A DNA stretch of 64,000 nt from Arthrobacter sp. FW306-07-I (lineage in GTDB: Bacteria; Actinomycetota; Actinomycetes; Actinomycetales; Micrococcaceae). The DNA lies in NCBI RefSeq assembly GCF_021800405.1, contig NZ_CP084550.1, forward strand, positions 1,550,001 through 1,614,000, in the 5' to 3' direction. Under the pieces are notes generated by a model. That model ran no database searches. It was not told the origin of the DNA and worked only from the letters and a program-made list of their open reading frames with translations. Positions 35,974-45,009 of this stretch are shown here, one piece after another. The position numbers and the translations under genes are program-made. Numbering within the stretch: the first letter of the stretch is position 1; each line of letters starts with the position of its first letter.

Positions 35974-36019
35974 CCCTGCGCCTGCACAGGGCACGCAAGC
36001 CGGCCTGAAAGGATCAAGG

Positions 36020-36784
36020 ATGATTGACAAGGTTGTTGCCAGTGCTGATGAAGCCGTGGGGGACATCCCCGACGGCGCTTCCCTGGCCGTGGGCGGGTTC
36101 GGCCTCTGCGGGATCCCGGTGGCCCTGATCGATGCCCTGCACCGGGCCGGGACAACGGACCTGGAAACCGTCAGCAACAACTGCGGCGTCGACGACTGGG
36201 GACTGGGCATCCTGCTGCGGGACGGGCGTATCCGCCGCACCATCAGCTCCTACGTGGGCGAGAACAAGGAGTTCGCCCGCCAGTACCTGGCCGGCGAGCT
36301 CGAGGTAGTGCTCACCCCGCAGGGCACGCTGGCCGAGAAACTGCGTGCCGGCGGCGCGGGCATCCCGGCCTTCTACACCAAGGCGGGGGTAGGCACCCAG
36401 GTGTCCGACGGCGGCCTGCCGCAGAAGTACGACGCCAACGGAGGCATCGCGGTTGCCTCGGCCCCCAAGGAAGTGCGCCCGTTCGGCGGCGTCGACTACG
36501 TCCTGGAAGAGTCCCTCACCCCGGATTTCGGGCTGGTGCACGCGTGGAAGGGCGACCGCCACGGCAACCTGGTCTTCCACGCCACGGCCATGAACTTCAA
36601 CCCGCTGTGTGCCATGGCCGGAAAGATCACCATCGCCGAGGTGGAGGAACTGGTGGAGCCTGGCGAACTGGACCCCGAACATATCCACACCCCAGGCATC
36701 TTCGTCCAGCGCGTGGTCCATGTCCCGAATGGTGAGAAACGGATCGAAAAGCGGACGGTCGCCCTCAGCAAGGCAGGAGCATGA
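36020..36784 (+). CDS. scoA: 3-oxoacid CoA-transferase subunit A
   Basis: 254 residues. Subunit A motifs: [34 protein letters not shown] and [15 protein letters not shown]. With subunit B it moves CoA from succinyl-CoA to acetoacetate, the end product of leucine breakdown. AAAGGATCAAGG precedes the ATG. The stop overlaps the scoB start by 4 nt. Confidence 0.95.
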   Translation: MIDKVVASADEAVGDIPDGASLAVGGFGLCGIPVALIDALHRAGTTDLETVSNNCGVDDWGLGILLRDGRIRRTISSYVGENKEFARQYLAGELEVVLTPQGTLAEKLRAGGAGIPAFYTKAGVGTQVSDGGLPQKYDANGGIAVASAPKEVRPFGGVDYVLEESLTPDFGLVHAWKGDRHGNLVFHATAMNFNPLCAMAGKITIAEVEELVEPGELDPEHIHTPGIFVQRVVHVPNGEKRIEKRTVALSKAGA

Positions 36785-37563
36785 GCATGGATCCCAACAG
36801 CCCCGAGGCTCCGCGCCCGGAAGCCGTACGCCCCGAGTACCGGCGTGCAGGGTCCCAGCAGCACGCCGGCCCTGGTGACTCCACGTCGCCGGCAGACACC
36901 AAAGGCTGGAACCGCAACGAACTGGCCGCGCGGGTGGCCAGGGAACTGCGCAACGGCCAGTACGTGAACCTGGGGATCGGCATGCCCACCCTGATACCCA
37001 ACTACATCCCTGACGGGGTGGAAGTGGTGCTGCACTCCGAGAACGGAATCCTCGGCGTCGGACCCTATCCCGCTGAAGACGCCCTGGACCCGGACCTGAT
37101 CAATGCCGGCAAGGAAACCGTGACCGTCAACAGGGGAGCGGCGTTCTTTGACTCGGCAACCTCCTTCGGCATGATCCGCGGCGGCCACGTGGACCTGGCC
37201 GTGCTGGGCGCCATGGAGGTGGCCGAGAACGGAGACCTGGCCAACTGGATGATCCCGGGAAAGATGGTCAAGGGCATGGGCGGGGCCATGGACCTGGTGT
37301 TCGGGGCCAAACGGGTGATCGTGATGATGGAGCACGTTGACCGCAACGGAAACCCCAAAATCGTCCGGCAATGCTCGCTGCCGCTGACAGGCAAGGGCTG
37401 CGTGGATCGGATCATCACGGACCTGGCCGTCATCGACGTCGTCAAGGATGGCGGCGCCTCCCGGCTGGTCCTGCGCGAACTGGCTCCCAACGTCTCCGTC
37501 GAAGACGTGGTGGCCGCCACTGGAACTGACCTGTTCGAGGAAGACAGGGAACTGACCGTATGA
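36781..37563 (+). CDS. scoB: 3-oxoacid CoA-transferase subunit B
   Basis: 260 residues. The core begins at about residue 40 ([35 protein letters not shown]). The catalytic Glu lies in [13 protein letters not shown] 40-residue disordered N-terminal extension is longer than in most homologs; ATG 36787 would shorten it by only two residues. ATGA overlap at both ends gives tight coupling with scoA and maoC. Confidence 0.94.
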   Translation: MSMDPNSPEAPRPEAVRPEYRRAGSQQHAGPGDSTSPADTKGWNRNELAARVARELRNGQYVNLGIGMPTLIPNYIPDGVEVVLHSENGILGVGPYPAEDALDPDLINAGKETVTVNRGAAFFDSATSFGMIRGGHVDLAVLGAMEVAENGDLANWMIPGKMVKGMGGAMDLVFGAKRVIVMMEHVDRNGNPKIVRQCSLPLTGKGCVDRIITDLAVIDVVKDGGASRLVLRELAPNVSVEDVVAATGTDLFEEDRELTV

Positions 37564-38129
37564 CCGGCAACAGCCCCGCGGGCAGCAATTCGGACAGCCC
37601 AACCACCGCAGCCGTTGACGGAGGCAGGCGGGTCGTCGAGCAGCGCGGGCTGTACTTCGACGAACTGGAGGAAGGCGTGGTGTATGCCCACCGGCCGGGG
37701 CGCACCGTGACCGAAGCCGACAACGTCCTGTTCACCACGCTGACCATGAACACGCAGGCCCTCCACCTGGACGCGGCCTGGAGCGCCGGGCAGCCCTTCG
37801 GCCAGCGGCTGATGAACTCCATGTTCACCCTTGCCACCATGGTGGGCCAGTCCGTCACGCAATTGACCCAGGGGACCATCATCGCCCAGCTGGGCCTGAC
37901 CGACGTGTCCTTCCCGCACCCGCTTTATCATGGCGACACGCTCTACACAGAGACCGTCGTCGCCGGCAGGCGGCCTTCCTCCTCGCGCCCCGGCCAGGGG
38001 ATCGTGACCATGGAACACACTGGCCGCAACCAGGACGGAACCGTGGTGGCCCGGGCCACGCGCAGTTGCCTGATGTGGACGCGGGATGCTCACCAGGACG
38101 CACGGAACGTTCAAAACATCGGAGAATAG
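37560..38129 (+). CDS. MaoC-family hydratase
   Basis: 189 residues, hot-dog fold. [20 protein letters not shown] then [20 protein letters not shown] gives the MaoC Asp/His catalytic layout. Counterpart of Rv2499c in the mycobacterial leucine cluster, where it is thought to hydrate an unsaturated acyl-CoA (methylglutaconyl-CoA). Starts inside the scoB stop (ATGA). Confidence 0.9.
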   Translation: MTGNSPAGSNSDSPTTAAVDGGRRVVEQRGLYFDELEEGVVYAHRPGRTVTEADNVLFTTLTMNTQALHLDAAWSAGQPFGQRLMNSMFTLATMVGQSVTQLTQGTIIAQLGLTDVSFPHPLYHGDTLYTETVVAGRRPSSSRPGQGIVTMEHTGRNQDGTVVARATRSCLMWTRDAHQDARNVQNIGE

Positions 38130-38133
38130 CCTT

Positions 38134-38973
38134 ATGACTTTCGTGATGGGCCCCGCCCTGCTGTTCTGCCCCGCCGACCGGCCGGAGCGCTACCAAAAGG
38201 CCGCGGCCCGGGCGGACGCCGTGATCCTTGACCTTGAGGACGCAGTGGCGCCGGCGGACAAGCAGCGCGCCCGCGGCGCGATCCTCGCCCAATTGGGAAC
38301 CACCGGGGTGGAGCCGGAACTGGAACCCAGCTGCACCATCGTCAGGGTCAACCCCGTGGGAACGGAGGACTTTGAAAAGGACCTGCACTGCCTTGCCCAC
38401 ACGCCGTACCGCACCGTGATGCTGGCCAAGGCCGAATCCGCCGAACAGCTCAAGGCCCTTGAGGGGTACCAGGTGATCGCACTGTGTGAAACGGCCCTTG
38501 GCGTGCTGAACGCCCCGGCCATCGCCGCCGCCCCCAACGTGGTGGGTCTTATGTGGGGGGCCGAGGACTTGCTGGCCACGCTTGGCGGGACCTCCAGCAG
38601 GACGGACGACGGCGGCTACCGGGCTGTTGCGCTGCACGCCCGCTCGTCAGTGCTTGTGGCGGCCAGGGCGTTCGGCAAGGAAGCTGTGGATGCCGTCTAT
38701 ACCAACATTCCCGACCTTGATGGGCTTGCGGTGGAGGCAGCCGACGCGGTGGCGTCAGGGTTCAGTTCCAAGGCGTGCATCCACCCGAGCCAGGCCGCGG
38801 TCGTGCGCAAGGCCTACGCGCCTACCGATGAGGAAGTGGCCGCGGCCCAGGCACTCCTGGCTGCGGCAGAGTCAGCAGGGTCCGGAGTGTTCCGCTACGA
38901 GGGAAAAATGATCGACGGCCCCATCCTCAAGCATGCCCAGGAGATCATCCGGCGGGCTGCCCAGAAGGTTTAG
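38134..38973 (+). CDS. CitE-like HpcH/HpaI CoA-ester lyase
   Basis: 279 residues, TIM barrel. ALLFCPADRPERYQKAAARA, AVILDLEDAVAPADK, ALCETALGVLNAP and GAEDLLATLGG provide the metal and CoA binding residues. Counterpart of Rv2498c, a beta-hydroxyacyl-CoA lyase reported to cleave HMG-CoA-type substrates in leucine catabolism. No classical HMG-CoA lyase is present in the cluster, so this gene probably performs that step. ATG 38134 with GGAGAA upstream; last gene of the operon. Confidence 0.92.
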   Translation: MTFVMGPALLFCPADRPERYQKAAARADAVILDLEDAVAPADKQRARGAILAQLGTTGVEPELEPSCTIVRVNPVGTEDFEKDLHCLAHTPYRTVMLAKAESAEQLKALEGYQVIALCETALGVLNAPAIAAAPNVVGLMWGAEDLLATLGGTSSRTDDGGYRAVALHARSSVLVAARAFGKEAVDAVYTNIPDLDGLAVEAADAVASGFSSKACIHPSQAAVVRKAYAPTDEEVAAAQALLAAAESAGSGVFRYEGKMIDGPILKHAQEIIRRAAQKV

Positions 38974-39020
38974 CCCAGGACTGAAAATTTAGCCAGCACT
39001 GAAGGTCTGGCCGGGTCCAG

Positions 39021-40499
39021 CTACCGTTGTTGTCCCTGAGAACGGCGCAGGGACGTAGGCGGGATGGGTTCGTACAGGAGGGTCCGCACCCAGCGGTTCC
39101 CCGTCTCGCGGAACTCCTTCCGGCTGGCGAAACGGTAATGGAAGCTGCGCACGCGCACCCACCGGGGCGCGGCGCCGTCGAACGGGTCACGCCGCAGCAG
39201 CCGCAGCATCTGCCGGTCCGCCGCCAGCAGCTTCGCCAGGAAGGCGTAAAACCATTCCTCGTGCACGCTGCGCAGCGGCAGGAACCACATCAGCCAGTCG
39301 AGCCGCAGGTGGTACGGGGCCCACTGCCGGGGGATCCTGCGGACATCGCCGGGCTTGCCCTTGAACCCGTACTCACGCCAGTCGGAGCTGTCGCCGGGGT
39401 CCTCGTCCAGCGTTCCCTCCACCACGATCTCGATGCGCTGCTTGGTCACGGTGCCGAACGCACCGTAGGCGTTGACCAGCTGCCACCGGTTGAAGCTTGC
39501 ATTCATCAGCTGCCGGCGGGAGAAGAGGTTCCGCAGCGGCCAGTAGCTCAGGACCAGCAGCAGGAGGGAGGCGGCCAGTGTGATGGCCAGCCACCAGGGC
39601 GGGGTCTCCCGCTGCATTCCGGTGGCCGCCTCCCAGTCCGCCGGGATGGCCGGTATCACTGCGTGCGCCACGGGGTCGCTTACCGCGGCGAACGCGAGCA
39701 CGATCGCCATCCAGTTCAGCCAGGCGAAGTTGCCACTGGCCACCAGCCACAGCTGGGTGACCACCACGACGGCGGCCGCCACGCTGGCCACGGGCTGGGG
39801 TGCAAAGAGCAGGAACGGCACCACCAACTGGGCGATGTGGTTGCCCACTACCTCGATGCGGTGCAGCGGCTTGGGTAACAGGTGCGCCTGCCTGCTGAGC
39901 GGCCCGGGCATGGGCTGGGTTTCATGGTGGTAGTACAGCGCCGTCAGGTCACGCCACTCGCGGCCGCCGCGGATCTTGATCATTCCCGCCCCGAACTCCA
40001 GCCGGAACACCAGCCACACGATGAGGATCAGGATGGTCCTCGGCGGCTCGGTCTGGTTGGAACCGAGGAAGGCAACGGTGAAACCCGCCTCCAGGAGCAG
40101 CATCTCCCAGCCGAATCCGTAAAACGTCTGGCCCACGTTCACGATGGACATGTACAGCAGCCACAGGGCCAGAAAGGCGATCAGCGGGACCCAGGGCGGC
40201 CCCATCTGCGGAATTCCGGCCACGAGCAGCGCCGACACCACCAGGCCGGCGGCGCAGACACCACGCAGCAGGCCGTCCGAGTACCGCCAGCGGAACAGTG
40301 TGAACCGGCGCATCCGGGTAAACGCCGCCAGGAACTCCGGCACCGGCAGCAGCCCGCGCTCGCCAAGCAGGGCGGGAAACTGGTTCAGCGTGGACAGGAA
40401 CGCTACGAAGTACAGTGCCGCCACACCCCGTTGCAGCACCTGCCGGGCGAATTCGTACTCCGGCGCATCAAACCATGAGAGCCAGTCCACGCAGTCCAC
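39021..40499 (-). CDS. Lipase maturation factor (LMF) family membrane protein
   Basis: 492 residues, about ten hydrophobic helices and a C-terminal soluble region. Markers of the family are WFDAPEYEFARQVLQRGVAA, FYGFGWEMLLLEAGFTVAFL, LEFGAGMIKIRGGREWRDLT, and, near the end, FKGKPGDVRRIPRQWAPYHL, RLDWLMWFLPL. Vertebrate LMF1 is an ER lipase chaperone; the bacterial role is unknown. Start chosen at GTG 40499 because similarity begins right there; GTG 40490 is an alternative. Divergent from dxr. Confidence 0.88.
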   Translation of the reverse strand: MDCVDWLSWFDAPEYEFARQVLQRGVAALYFVAFLSTLNQFPALLGERGLLPVPEFLAAFTRMRRFTLFRWRYSDGLLRGVCAAGLVVSALLVAGIPQMGPPWVPLIAFLALWLLYMSIVNVGQTFYGFGWEMLLLEAGFTVAFLGSNQTEPPRTILILIVWLVFRLEFGAGMIKIRGGREWRDLTALYYHHETQPMPGPLSRQAHLLPKPLHRIEVVGNHIAQLVVPFLLFAPQPVASVAAAVVVVTQLWLVASGNFAWLNWMAIVLAFAAVSDPVAHAVIPAIPADWEAATGMQRETPPWWLAITLAASLLLLVLSYWPLRNLFSRRQLMNASFNRWQLVNAYGAFGTVTKQRIEIVVEGTLDEDPGDSSDWREYGFKGKPGDVRRIPRQWAPYHLRLDWLMWFLPLRSVHEEWFYAFLAKLLAADRQMLRLLRRDPFDGAAPRWVRVRSFHYRFASRKEFRETGNRWVRTLLYEPIPPTSLRRSQGQQR

Positions 40500-40582
40500 G
40501 TTACGCCCGGCAACCCCGGGGTCAAGGCGCAGCAGCAGGTCAGCGGCGCGGGCCGGGGCGCGGGCGGGCCCGAAGGGTGCGG

Positions 40583-40588
40583 GATACT
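40583..40588 (+). promoter_or_regulatory. Possible -10 (GATACT) of dxr, leaderless
   Basis: GATACT, one base from TATACT, followed by 6 nt and the dxr ATG. No ribosome site is seen. Confidence 0.35.
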
Positions 40589-40594
40589 TAACCA

Positions 40595-41779
40595 ATGCAG
40601 CCACGCAGAATCGTCCTCCTCGGATCCACCGGTTCCATCGGCACCCAGGCGATTGACGTCGTCGACGGCGCCCCCCACCTGTTCGAGGTGGTGGCACTGA
40701 GCGCCGGGGGCGGCAACCTGGAACTCCTGGCCCGGCAGGCCGTCCACACCGGTGCCGCAGCCGTGGGAATTGCCGGGGGAGACCCAGCCCGGCTGGAAGC
40801 ACTTATCCGTGAAGCTGCCGCTGCGGCAGGCCGTCCCGGCTACCGGCCCCAGATCGTGGCCGGTCCGGACGCCTCCGCGCAGGTCGCGGCAGTCCAGGCG
40901 GACGTGGTGCTTAACGGCATCACCGGTTCCATCGGCCTGGCCCCCACGCTCGCGGCCCTCAAGTCCGGCGCCACCCTGGCCCTGGCCAACAAGGAGTCGC
41001 TGATCGTGGGCGGCAGCCTGGTCAAGGCCGCGGCCGCGGAAGGCCAGATTGTTCCGGTGGACTCGGAACACTCCGCCATTGCCCAGTGCCTGCGCTCCGG
41101 CACTGCCGACGAGGTGGACAAACTGATCCTGACCGCTTCCGGCGGCCCATTCCGCGGCAGGAACCGGGAGGAACTCCACAGTGTGACGCCCCAGCAGGCC
41201 CTGGCCCACCCCACCTGGGACATGGGCGTCATGGTCACCACCAATTCGGCCACGCTGGTGAACAAGGGCCTGGAAGTCATCGAGGCGCACCTGCTGTTCG
41301 ATATCCCGCTGGACCGGATCGACGTGGTGGTCCATCCTCAGTCCGTGGTGCACTCCATGGTGCAGTTCATTGACGGCTCCACCATCGCCCAGGCCTCCCC
41401 GCCGGACATGCGGCTGCCCATCGCGCTGGGACTTGGTTGGCCGTCCCGCGTACCCAAGGCCGCCAGCGCGTGCGACTGGAGCCAGGCCGCCACCTGGACC
41501 TTTGAACCGCTGGACACTGAAGCTTTCCCCGCCGTCGGCCTTGCCAAGGAAGCGGCCAAGCAGGGCAGCACGTTCCCCGCCGTGTTCAATGCGGCCAACG
41601 AGGAAGCCGTCACCGCATTCCATGCCGGCAGGATCCGCTTTACCGACATCGTGGACACCATCGAGGTCTTGCTCAGCGAACACTCAGGCTCTTCCGGGCT
41701 GACGGTGGAGTCAGTGCTGGATGCTGAAAGCTGGGCACGTGCCCGGGCCCACGAACGTTTAGCAGTCAGCAGTCTCTAG
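40595..41779 (+). CDS. dxr: 1-deoxy-D-xylulose-5-phosphate reductoisomerase
   Basis: 394 residues; second step of the MEP isoprenoid pathway, using NADPH. Start [19 protein letters not shown] is the nucleotide-binding fold; [22 protein letters not shown] and TASGGPFRG mark the metal and substrate sites. It precedes the site-2 protease, and ispG, a later enzyme of the same pathway, lies 3.2 kb downstream. Confidence 0.98.
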   Translation: MQPRRIVLLGSTGSIGTQAIDVVDGAPHLFEVVALSAGGGNLELLARQAVHTGAAAVGIAGGDPARLEALIREAAAAAGRPGYRPQIVAGPDASAQVAAVQADVVLNGITGSIGLAPTLAALKSGATLALANKESLIVGGSLVKAAAAEGQIVPVDSEHSAIAQCLRSGTADEVDKLILTASGGPFRGRNREELHSVTPQQALAHPTWDMGVMVTTNSATLVNKGLEVIEAHLLFDIPLDRIDVVVHPQSVVHSMVQFIDGSTIAQASPPDMRLPIALGLGWPSRVPKAASACDWSQAATWTFEPLDTEAFPAVGLAKEAAKQGSTFPAVFNAANEEAVTAFHAGRIRFTDIVDTIEVLLSEHSGSSGLTVESVLDAESWARARAHERLAVSSL

Positions 41780-41796
41780 GAAGCAGCAGCACCTCC

Positions 41797-43128
41797 ATGA
41801 CCCCTGTTTTACTTTTCATCCTCGGCGTCGTCTTCGTGGCGGTGGGCATCGCCGTGTCCATTGCGCTCCACGAAGTGGGGCACCTGGTCCCCGCCAAGCT
41901 TTTCAAGGTGCGCGTCACCAAGTACATGATCGGCTTCGGACCCACGCTGTGGTCGCGCCGAAAAGGCGAAACCGAATACGGCGTCAAGGCAGTCCCGCTG
42001 GGTGGCTACGTCTCCATGATCGGCATGTACCCGCCCAACAAGGAGGACGGCTCGGTCCGGCCATCCAGCACCGGCATGTTCCAGACACTTGCCACCGAGG
42101 CCCGCTCGCAGGCCCACGAGGAAGTTGGGCCCGGTGACGAAAACCGCGTTTTCTACCGGTTGCCGGTCTGGAAAAAAATCATCGTGATGCTGGGCGGCCC
42201 GGCCATGAACATGATCCTTGGGCTGCTGTTCACGGCTGTGCTGCTCATGGGCTTCGGTGTTGCCACAGCCACCACCACCATCTCGGACGTGTCCAAATGC
42301 CAGGTGGCGGCCGGGCAAACCGTTGACCCGAATTCCGCTGACTGCCAGCTCACGCCGGCCGCGGCTGCCGGGCTCAAGCCCAATGACACCGTCACTTCCT
42401 TCGATGGCAAGGCCGTGACCAGCTGGGACCAGCTGACGGAATGGATCCGCGCTTCCGCGGGCAGGGAAGTGGCCATTACCGTGCAGCGGGATGGCAACCC
42501 AGTGTCCACCACCGTGACGCCGGTCCTTTCGGCCCGGCCGGTGATGGGAAGCGACGGGCGGCAGGCCACCGACGCCGCCGGCAACCTCCAGTACCAGGAC
42601 GTCGGTTTCCTTGGCATCGGTGCGCAAACGGCGCTGGTGCCCCAGCCGGCGTCGTCCGTCCTGCCCATGGCGGGGGAGAACATCCGCCAGGTGGCCGGCG
42701 TGGTCTTGAACCTTCCGGCCCGAGTGGTGGGCGTGGCCAAAGCCGCCTTCAGCGAGGAGCCCCGCGATCCGAACGGACCCATCAGCGTTGTGGGCGTAGG
42801 CAGGGTTGCAGGTGAAGTGGCCGCCATGGAAGCGGTGCCGCTGCAATCCCGGGTGGCAACCCTCGTTGGCCTGCTGGCAGGCCTGAACTTCGCACTGGCG
42901 GTGTTCAACCTGGTCCCGCTCCTGCCGCTCGACGGCGGCCACGTCGCCGGGGCGCTCTATGAGGGCGTACGGCGCAAGGTGGCAAAGCTGCGCGGCCGGC
43001 CGGACCCGGGAGCGTTCGACATCGCCAAGCTGCTGCCGGTTACCTACGTTGTGGCGGCGCTGCTCATGGGCATGAGCGTCCTGCTTATCTACGCGGACAT
43101 CGTCAAGCCGGTCAATCTCTTCGGTTAG
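41797..43128 (+). CDS. rseP: M50 site-2 protease (RseP/Rip1-like)
   Basis: 443 residues, membrane metalloprotease for regulated intramembrane proteolysis. HEVGH at 25-29 in the first helix binds zinc; LDGGH near residue 380 in the third helix gives the Asp ligand. A PDZ domain spans about 150-270 (AAAAGLKPNDTVTSFDGKAV). Substrates are probably anti-sigma factors and cell-envelope proteins as for mycobacterial Rip1. 17 nt after dxr, same operon. Confidence 0.96.
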   Translation: MTPVLLFILGVVFVAVGIAVSIALHEVGHLVPAKLFKVRVTKYMIGFGPTLWSRRKGETEYGVKAVPLGGYVSMIGMYPPNKEDGSVRPSSTGMFQTLATEARSQAHEEVGPGDENRVFYRLPVWKKIIVMLGGPAMNMILGLLFTAVLLMGFGVATATTTISDVSKCQVAAGQTVDPNSADCQLTPAAAAGLKPNDTVTSFDGKAVTSWDQLTEWIRASAGREVAITVQRDGNPVSTTVTPVLSARPVMGSDGRQATDAAGNLQYQDVGFLGIGAQTALVPQPASSVLPMAGENIRQVAGVVLNLPARVVGVAKAAFSEEPRDPNGPISVVGVGRVAGEVAAMEAVPLQSRVATLVGLLAGLNFALAVFNLVPLLPLDGGHVAGALYEGVRRKVAKLRGRPDPGAFDIAKLLPVTYVVAALLMGMSVLLIYADIVKPVNLFG

Positions 43129-43198
43129 GCCGCAGCCTCTGTGGAGCCGCATGGGCGGGACGCGTTGGTACTGCACTCTCCTTCTCGCAGCCGATATC

Positions 43199-43221
43199 GA
43201 CTGATTTCCCAAATATCAGTC
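43199..43221. promoter_or_regulatory. Inverted repeat upstream of the SatD-like gene
   Basis: GACTGAT and ATCAGTC, perfect 7-bp arms with a 9-nt AT-rich spacer; about 9 bp upstream of the -35 element. Candidate operator. Confidence 0.6.
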
Positions 43222-43225
43222 AAAT

Positions 43226-43258
43226 GTGATTGATTCACTGGCATCAGCCATCTATGGT
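43226..43258 (+). promoter_or_regulatory. Promoter of SatD-like gene with palindrome over the -35
   Basis: -35 TTGATT (43230-43235), 17-bp spacer, -10 TATGGT (43253-43258), then 6 nt and the ATG at 43265: a leaderless promoter. GTGA-TTGAT-TCAC (43226-43238) surrounds the -35, so a bound protein would block polymerase. Confidence 0.6.
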
Positions 43259-43264
43259 TGAGAA

Positions 43265-44020
43265 ATGTTCGTCATGACCATCGACCAGCGGGGAAGTACC
43301 GGCGGCCAGGACCTCGTCCCGGACCTTCTCGCCCGGATTGCCGCGCTGCAACCGTCCGGAACGGAGCAGACGGTCTTCGAACGTACCGTGGGTGATGAAG
43401 TCCAGGGGGTAGTGCCCAACCCTTCCGTCGTCGTGGAGATTGCCCTCCATGCACTCCGCTTCGGTCGCTGGTACGTGGGGATCGGCGTCGGAACTGTCTC
43501 CCTGGCTCCAGGCGCCAGCCCCCGCCAAGGAACCGGGACTGCGTTTGTCGCCGCCCGCAAGGCAGTTGAGCTGGCCAAGGCCGCCGGGCCGCAGGTGCCG
43601 TTGTCGGTGGTGCCGGGCATCATGGCGAAGACCGGCGGTGTCCCCGCCGGGGAGGGGAGCCAGGCATGCGCAAATGCGGAGGCGGTGCTCCGGCTGCTCG
43701 GCCGGCTTGTCCAGGACCGCACGGAGGCCCAGTGGCGGGTGGTGGATGCCCTGCGCCGCCTGGATGAAGGCCGCCTGGATGGAAGCCGCCTGGGTGCCCG
43801 CAGCCCGGGACCGGGCCGCCACGGAAGCCAGAAGCAGGTGGCGCTTGAACTCGGCATCTCGGAACAGTCGGTGAGCCGTACCGTGCTTCGGTCCGGGTGG
43901 CAGGAAGAATGGGCAGCCAGGCCCGCTGCGGCGATGCTTCTGGGCTTTGCGAACTCGCAGATTAACGGCCCCCTCAAAGACGACCGTGATGCAGACGACC
44001 CCAACGAAGGAGACAGGTGA
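43265..44020 (+). CDS. SatD-like protein fused to a helix-turn-helix domain
   Basis: 251 residues, cytoplasmic. The N-terminal 130 residues resemble SatD: acidic Asp7 (VMTIDQRGS), VGDEVQG at 42-48, and RFGRWYVGIGVGTVS then GTGTAFVAARKAVELAK. The two acidic points and order of elements recall palm/class-III-cyclase-like folds, but catalysis is unproven. A repeat-coded linker (RRLDEGRLDGSRLG) leads to a C-terminal HTH (QKQVALELGISEQSVSRTVL). Likely a sensor-regulator acting on its own promoter palindromes. Coupled by overlap to a SatE-like membrane protein. Confidence 0.75.
   Translation: MFVMTIDQRGSTGGQDLVPDLLARIAALQPSGTEQTVFERTVGDEVQGVVPNPSVVVEIALHALRFGRWYVGIGVGTVSLAPGASPRQGTGTAFVAARKAVELAKAAGPQVPLSVVPGIMAKTGGVPAGEGSQACANAEAVLRLLGRLVQDRTEAQWRVVDALRRLDEGRLDGSRLGARSPGPGRHGSQKQVALELGISEQSVSRTVLRSGWQEEWAARPAAAMLLGFANSQINGPLKDDRDADDPNEGDR
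43755..43799 (+). repeat. 15-bp tandem repeat (3 units) in the SatD-like gene
   Basis: Units begin GCCGCCTGGATG; they encode the LDEGR/LDGSR/LGARS linker between the SatD-like and HTH parts. Confidence 0.8.
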
Positions 44021-44565
44021 CCGCACTTTGGGTGGCAGTGGCCCTGGTAGTGGCCGGCTTCGCCGGCTGGCCGGTGACGGCGTTGGTGTTCAAGCTCGCG
44101 CGGACCATCGACGACCGCGCGGACGCTGCGAAGGCGGCGGATGCAGCCCGCAAGGCCGAACAGGATCCCGCGGGCGACGTTACCGTGGACGACACCCCTG
44201 CCGACGCCCCGGGGGCTGCCCTTGGAACAGCAGGCGGCGCAGCCGGCCAGGCTGTGGACGATGAGCTGACCGCCCCGCCTGTCCAGCCGCCGTCGGACGC
44301 GCCTGCCGGGCCGGCGCCCCCTACCCAGCGCATCCTGCGCGGGGGTGCCATCATTGGCGTACTGGAGCGGCTGGGCGTCTGCCTCGCCATCCTTACCGGG
44401 CAGCCCGTGGCCATCGCCTACATCGTTGCCATCAAGGGCCTGGGCAGGTTCGCCGAGCTGAAGGAAACGCCGGTGGCAGCCGAGCGCTTCATCATCGGGA
44501 CGCTCACGTCGATGCTCTGGGCGGCCGGAACCGCTGCCGCCGTCAAAGTCCTCTTCCTGCACTAG
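44017..44565 (+). CDS. SatE/DUF3307-like membrane protein
   Basis: 182 residues. One N-terminal helix (2-25), an Ala/Asp/Pro-rich cytoplasmic linker (30-105) and a C-terminal region like the end of DUF3307/SatE proteins: GAIIGVLERLGVCLAILTGQ, IAYIVAIKGLGRFAELKETP, ERFIIGTLTSMLWAAGTAAA. It starts GTG inside the stop of the SatD-like gene, matching the satD-satE pairs of other bacteria. Role unknown; in streptococci the locus relates to acid tolerance. Confidence 0.7.
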   Translation: MTALWVAVALVVAGFAGWPVTALVFKLARTIDDRADAAKAADAARKAEQDPAGDVTVDDTPADAPGAALGTAGGAAGQAVDDELTAPPVQPPSDAPAGPAPPTQRILRGGAIIGVLERLGVCLAILTGQPVAIAYIVAIKGLGRFAELKETPVAAERFIIGTLTSMLWAAGTAAAVKVLFLH

Positions 44566-44580
44566 TCCTCTTCCTGCACT
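44547..44580 (+). repeat. Perfect 17-bp tandem duplication across a stop codon
   Basis: AGTCCTCTTCCTGCACT twice in a row. The TAG stop of the SatE-like gene spans the junction; without the duplication the frame would still end at TAA. Confidence 0.9.
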
Positions 44581-44669
44581 AAGGTCATGACCGGCCCCGG
44601 ACGGTCTTGCGCGCCAAGTCGCTTCGCCCTGCCGGCCGGACGCGTACGGTACCAAGCCAGCCATGGCGA

Positions 44670-44675
44670 TAGGGT
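44670..44675 (+). promoter_or_regulatory. -10 element (TAGGGT) of YciI gene, leaderless
   Basis: TAGGGT, 6 nt, ATG at 44682; no ribosome site. Confidence 0.5.
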
Positions 44676-44681
44676 AGCGGT

Positions 44682-44975
44682 ATGACAGTTTTTGCCGTTG
44701 AGTACGTTTATGCCGCCAGCTCCACTGAAACCCGCAACGAGGTCCGGCCCGCGCACCGGGAATGGACCGCGAACCTGGCACAGGACGGCGTCATCGTAGC
44801 CAGCGGCCCGTACGGTGACGGTGCCGGTGCCCTGCTGATCTTCAAGGCCTTGGATGAAGCCGCCCTCAACTCGATCCTCAAGCAGGACCCGTTCGCCGGA
44901 GCCGGTGTGATCGCCGGAACGCGCATCACGGAATGGTCACCGGTAACCGGCATGCTGGCCGGGATTTCCGCGTAG
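44682..44975 (+). CDS. YciI-family protein
   Basis: 97 residues, YCII fold (ferredoxin-like). [30 protein letters not shown] with the conserved His, [19 protein letters not shown] and DPFAGAGVI are typical. YciI proteins are small dimers, some with dehalogenase or dehydratase-like roles; substrate unknown. Independent leaderless promoter. Confidence 0.9.
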   Translation: MTVFAVEYVYAASSTETRNEVRPAHREWTANLAQDGVIVASGPYGDGAGALLIFKALDEAALNSILKQDPFAGAGVIAGTRITEWSPVTGMLAGISA

Positions 44976-45009
44976 CCGCCTTTTTACCCTTTCAACTCAA
45001 GGAGTCCAC

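Noticed and set aside
43226..43239. GTGA...TCAC as a CRP-type site
   Set aside because: Spacer is 5 nt, not 6; more likely a site for the gene's own HTH protein.
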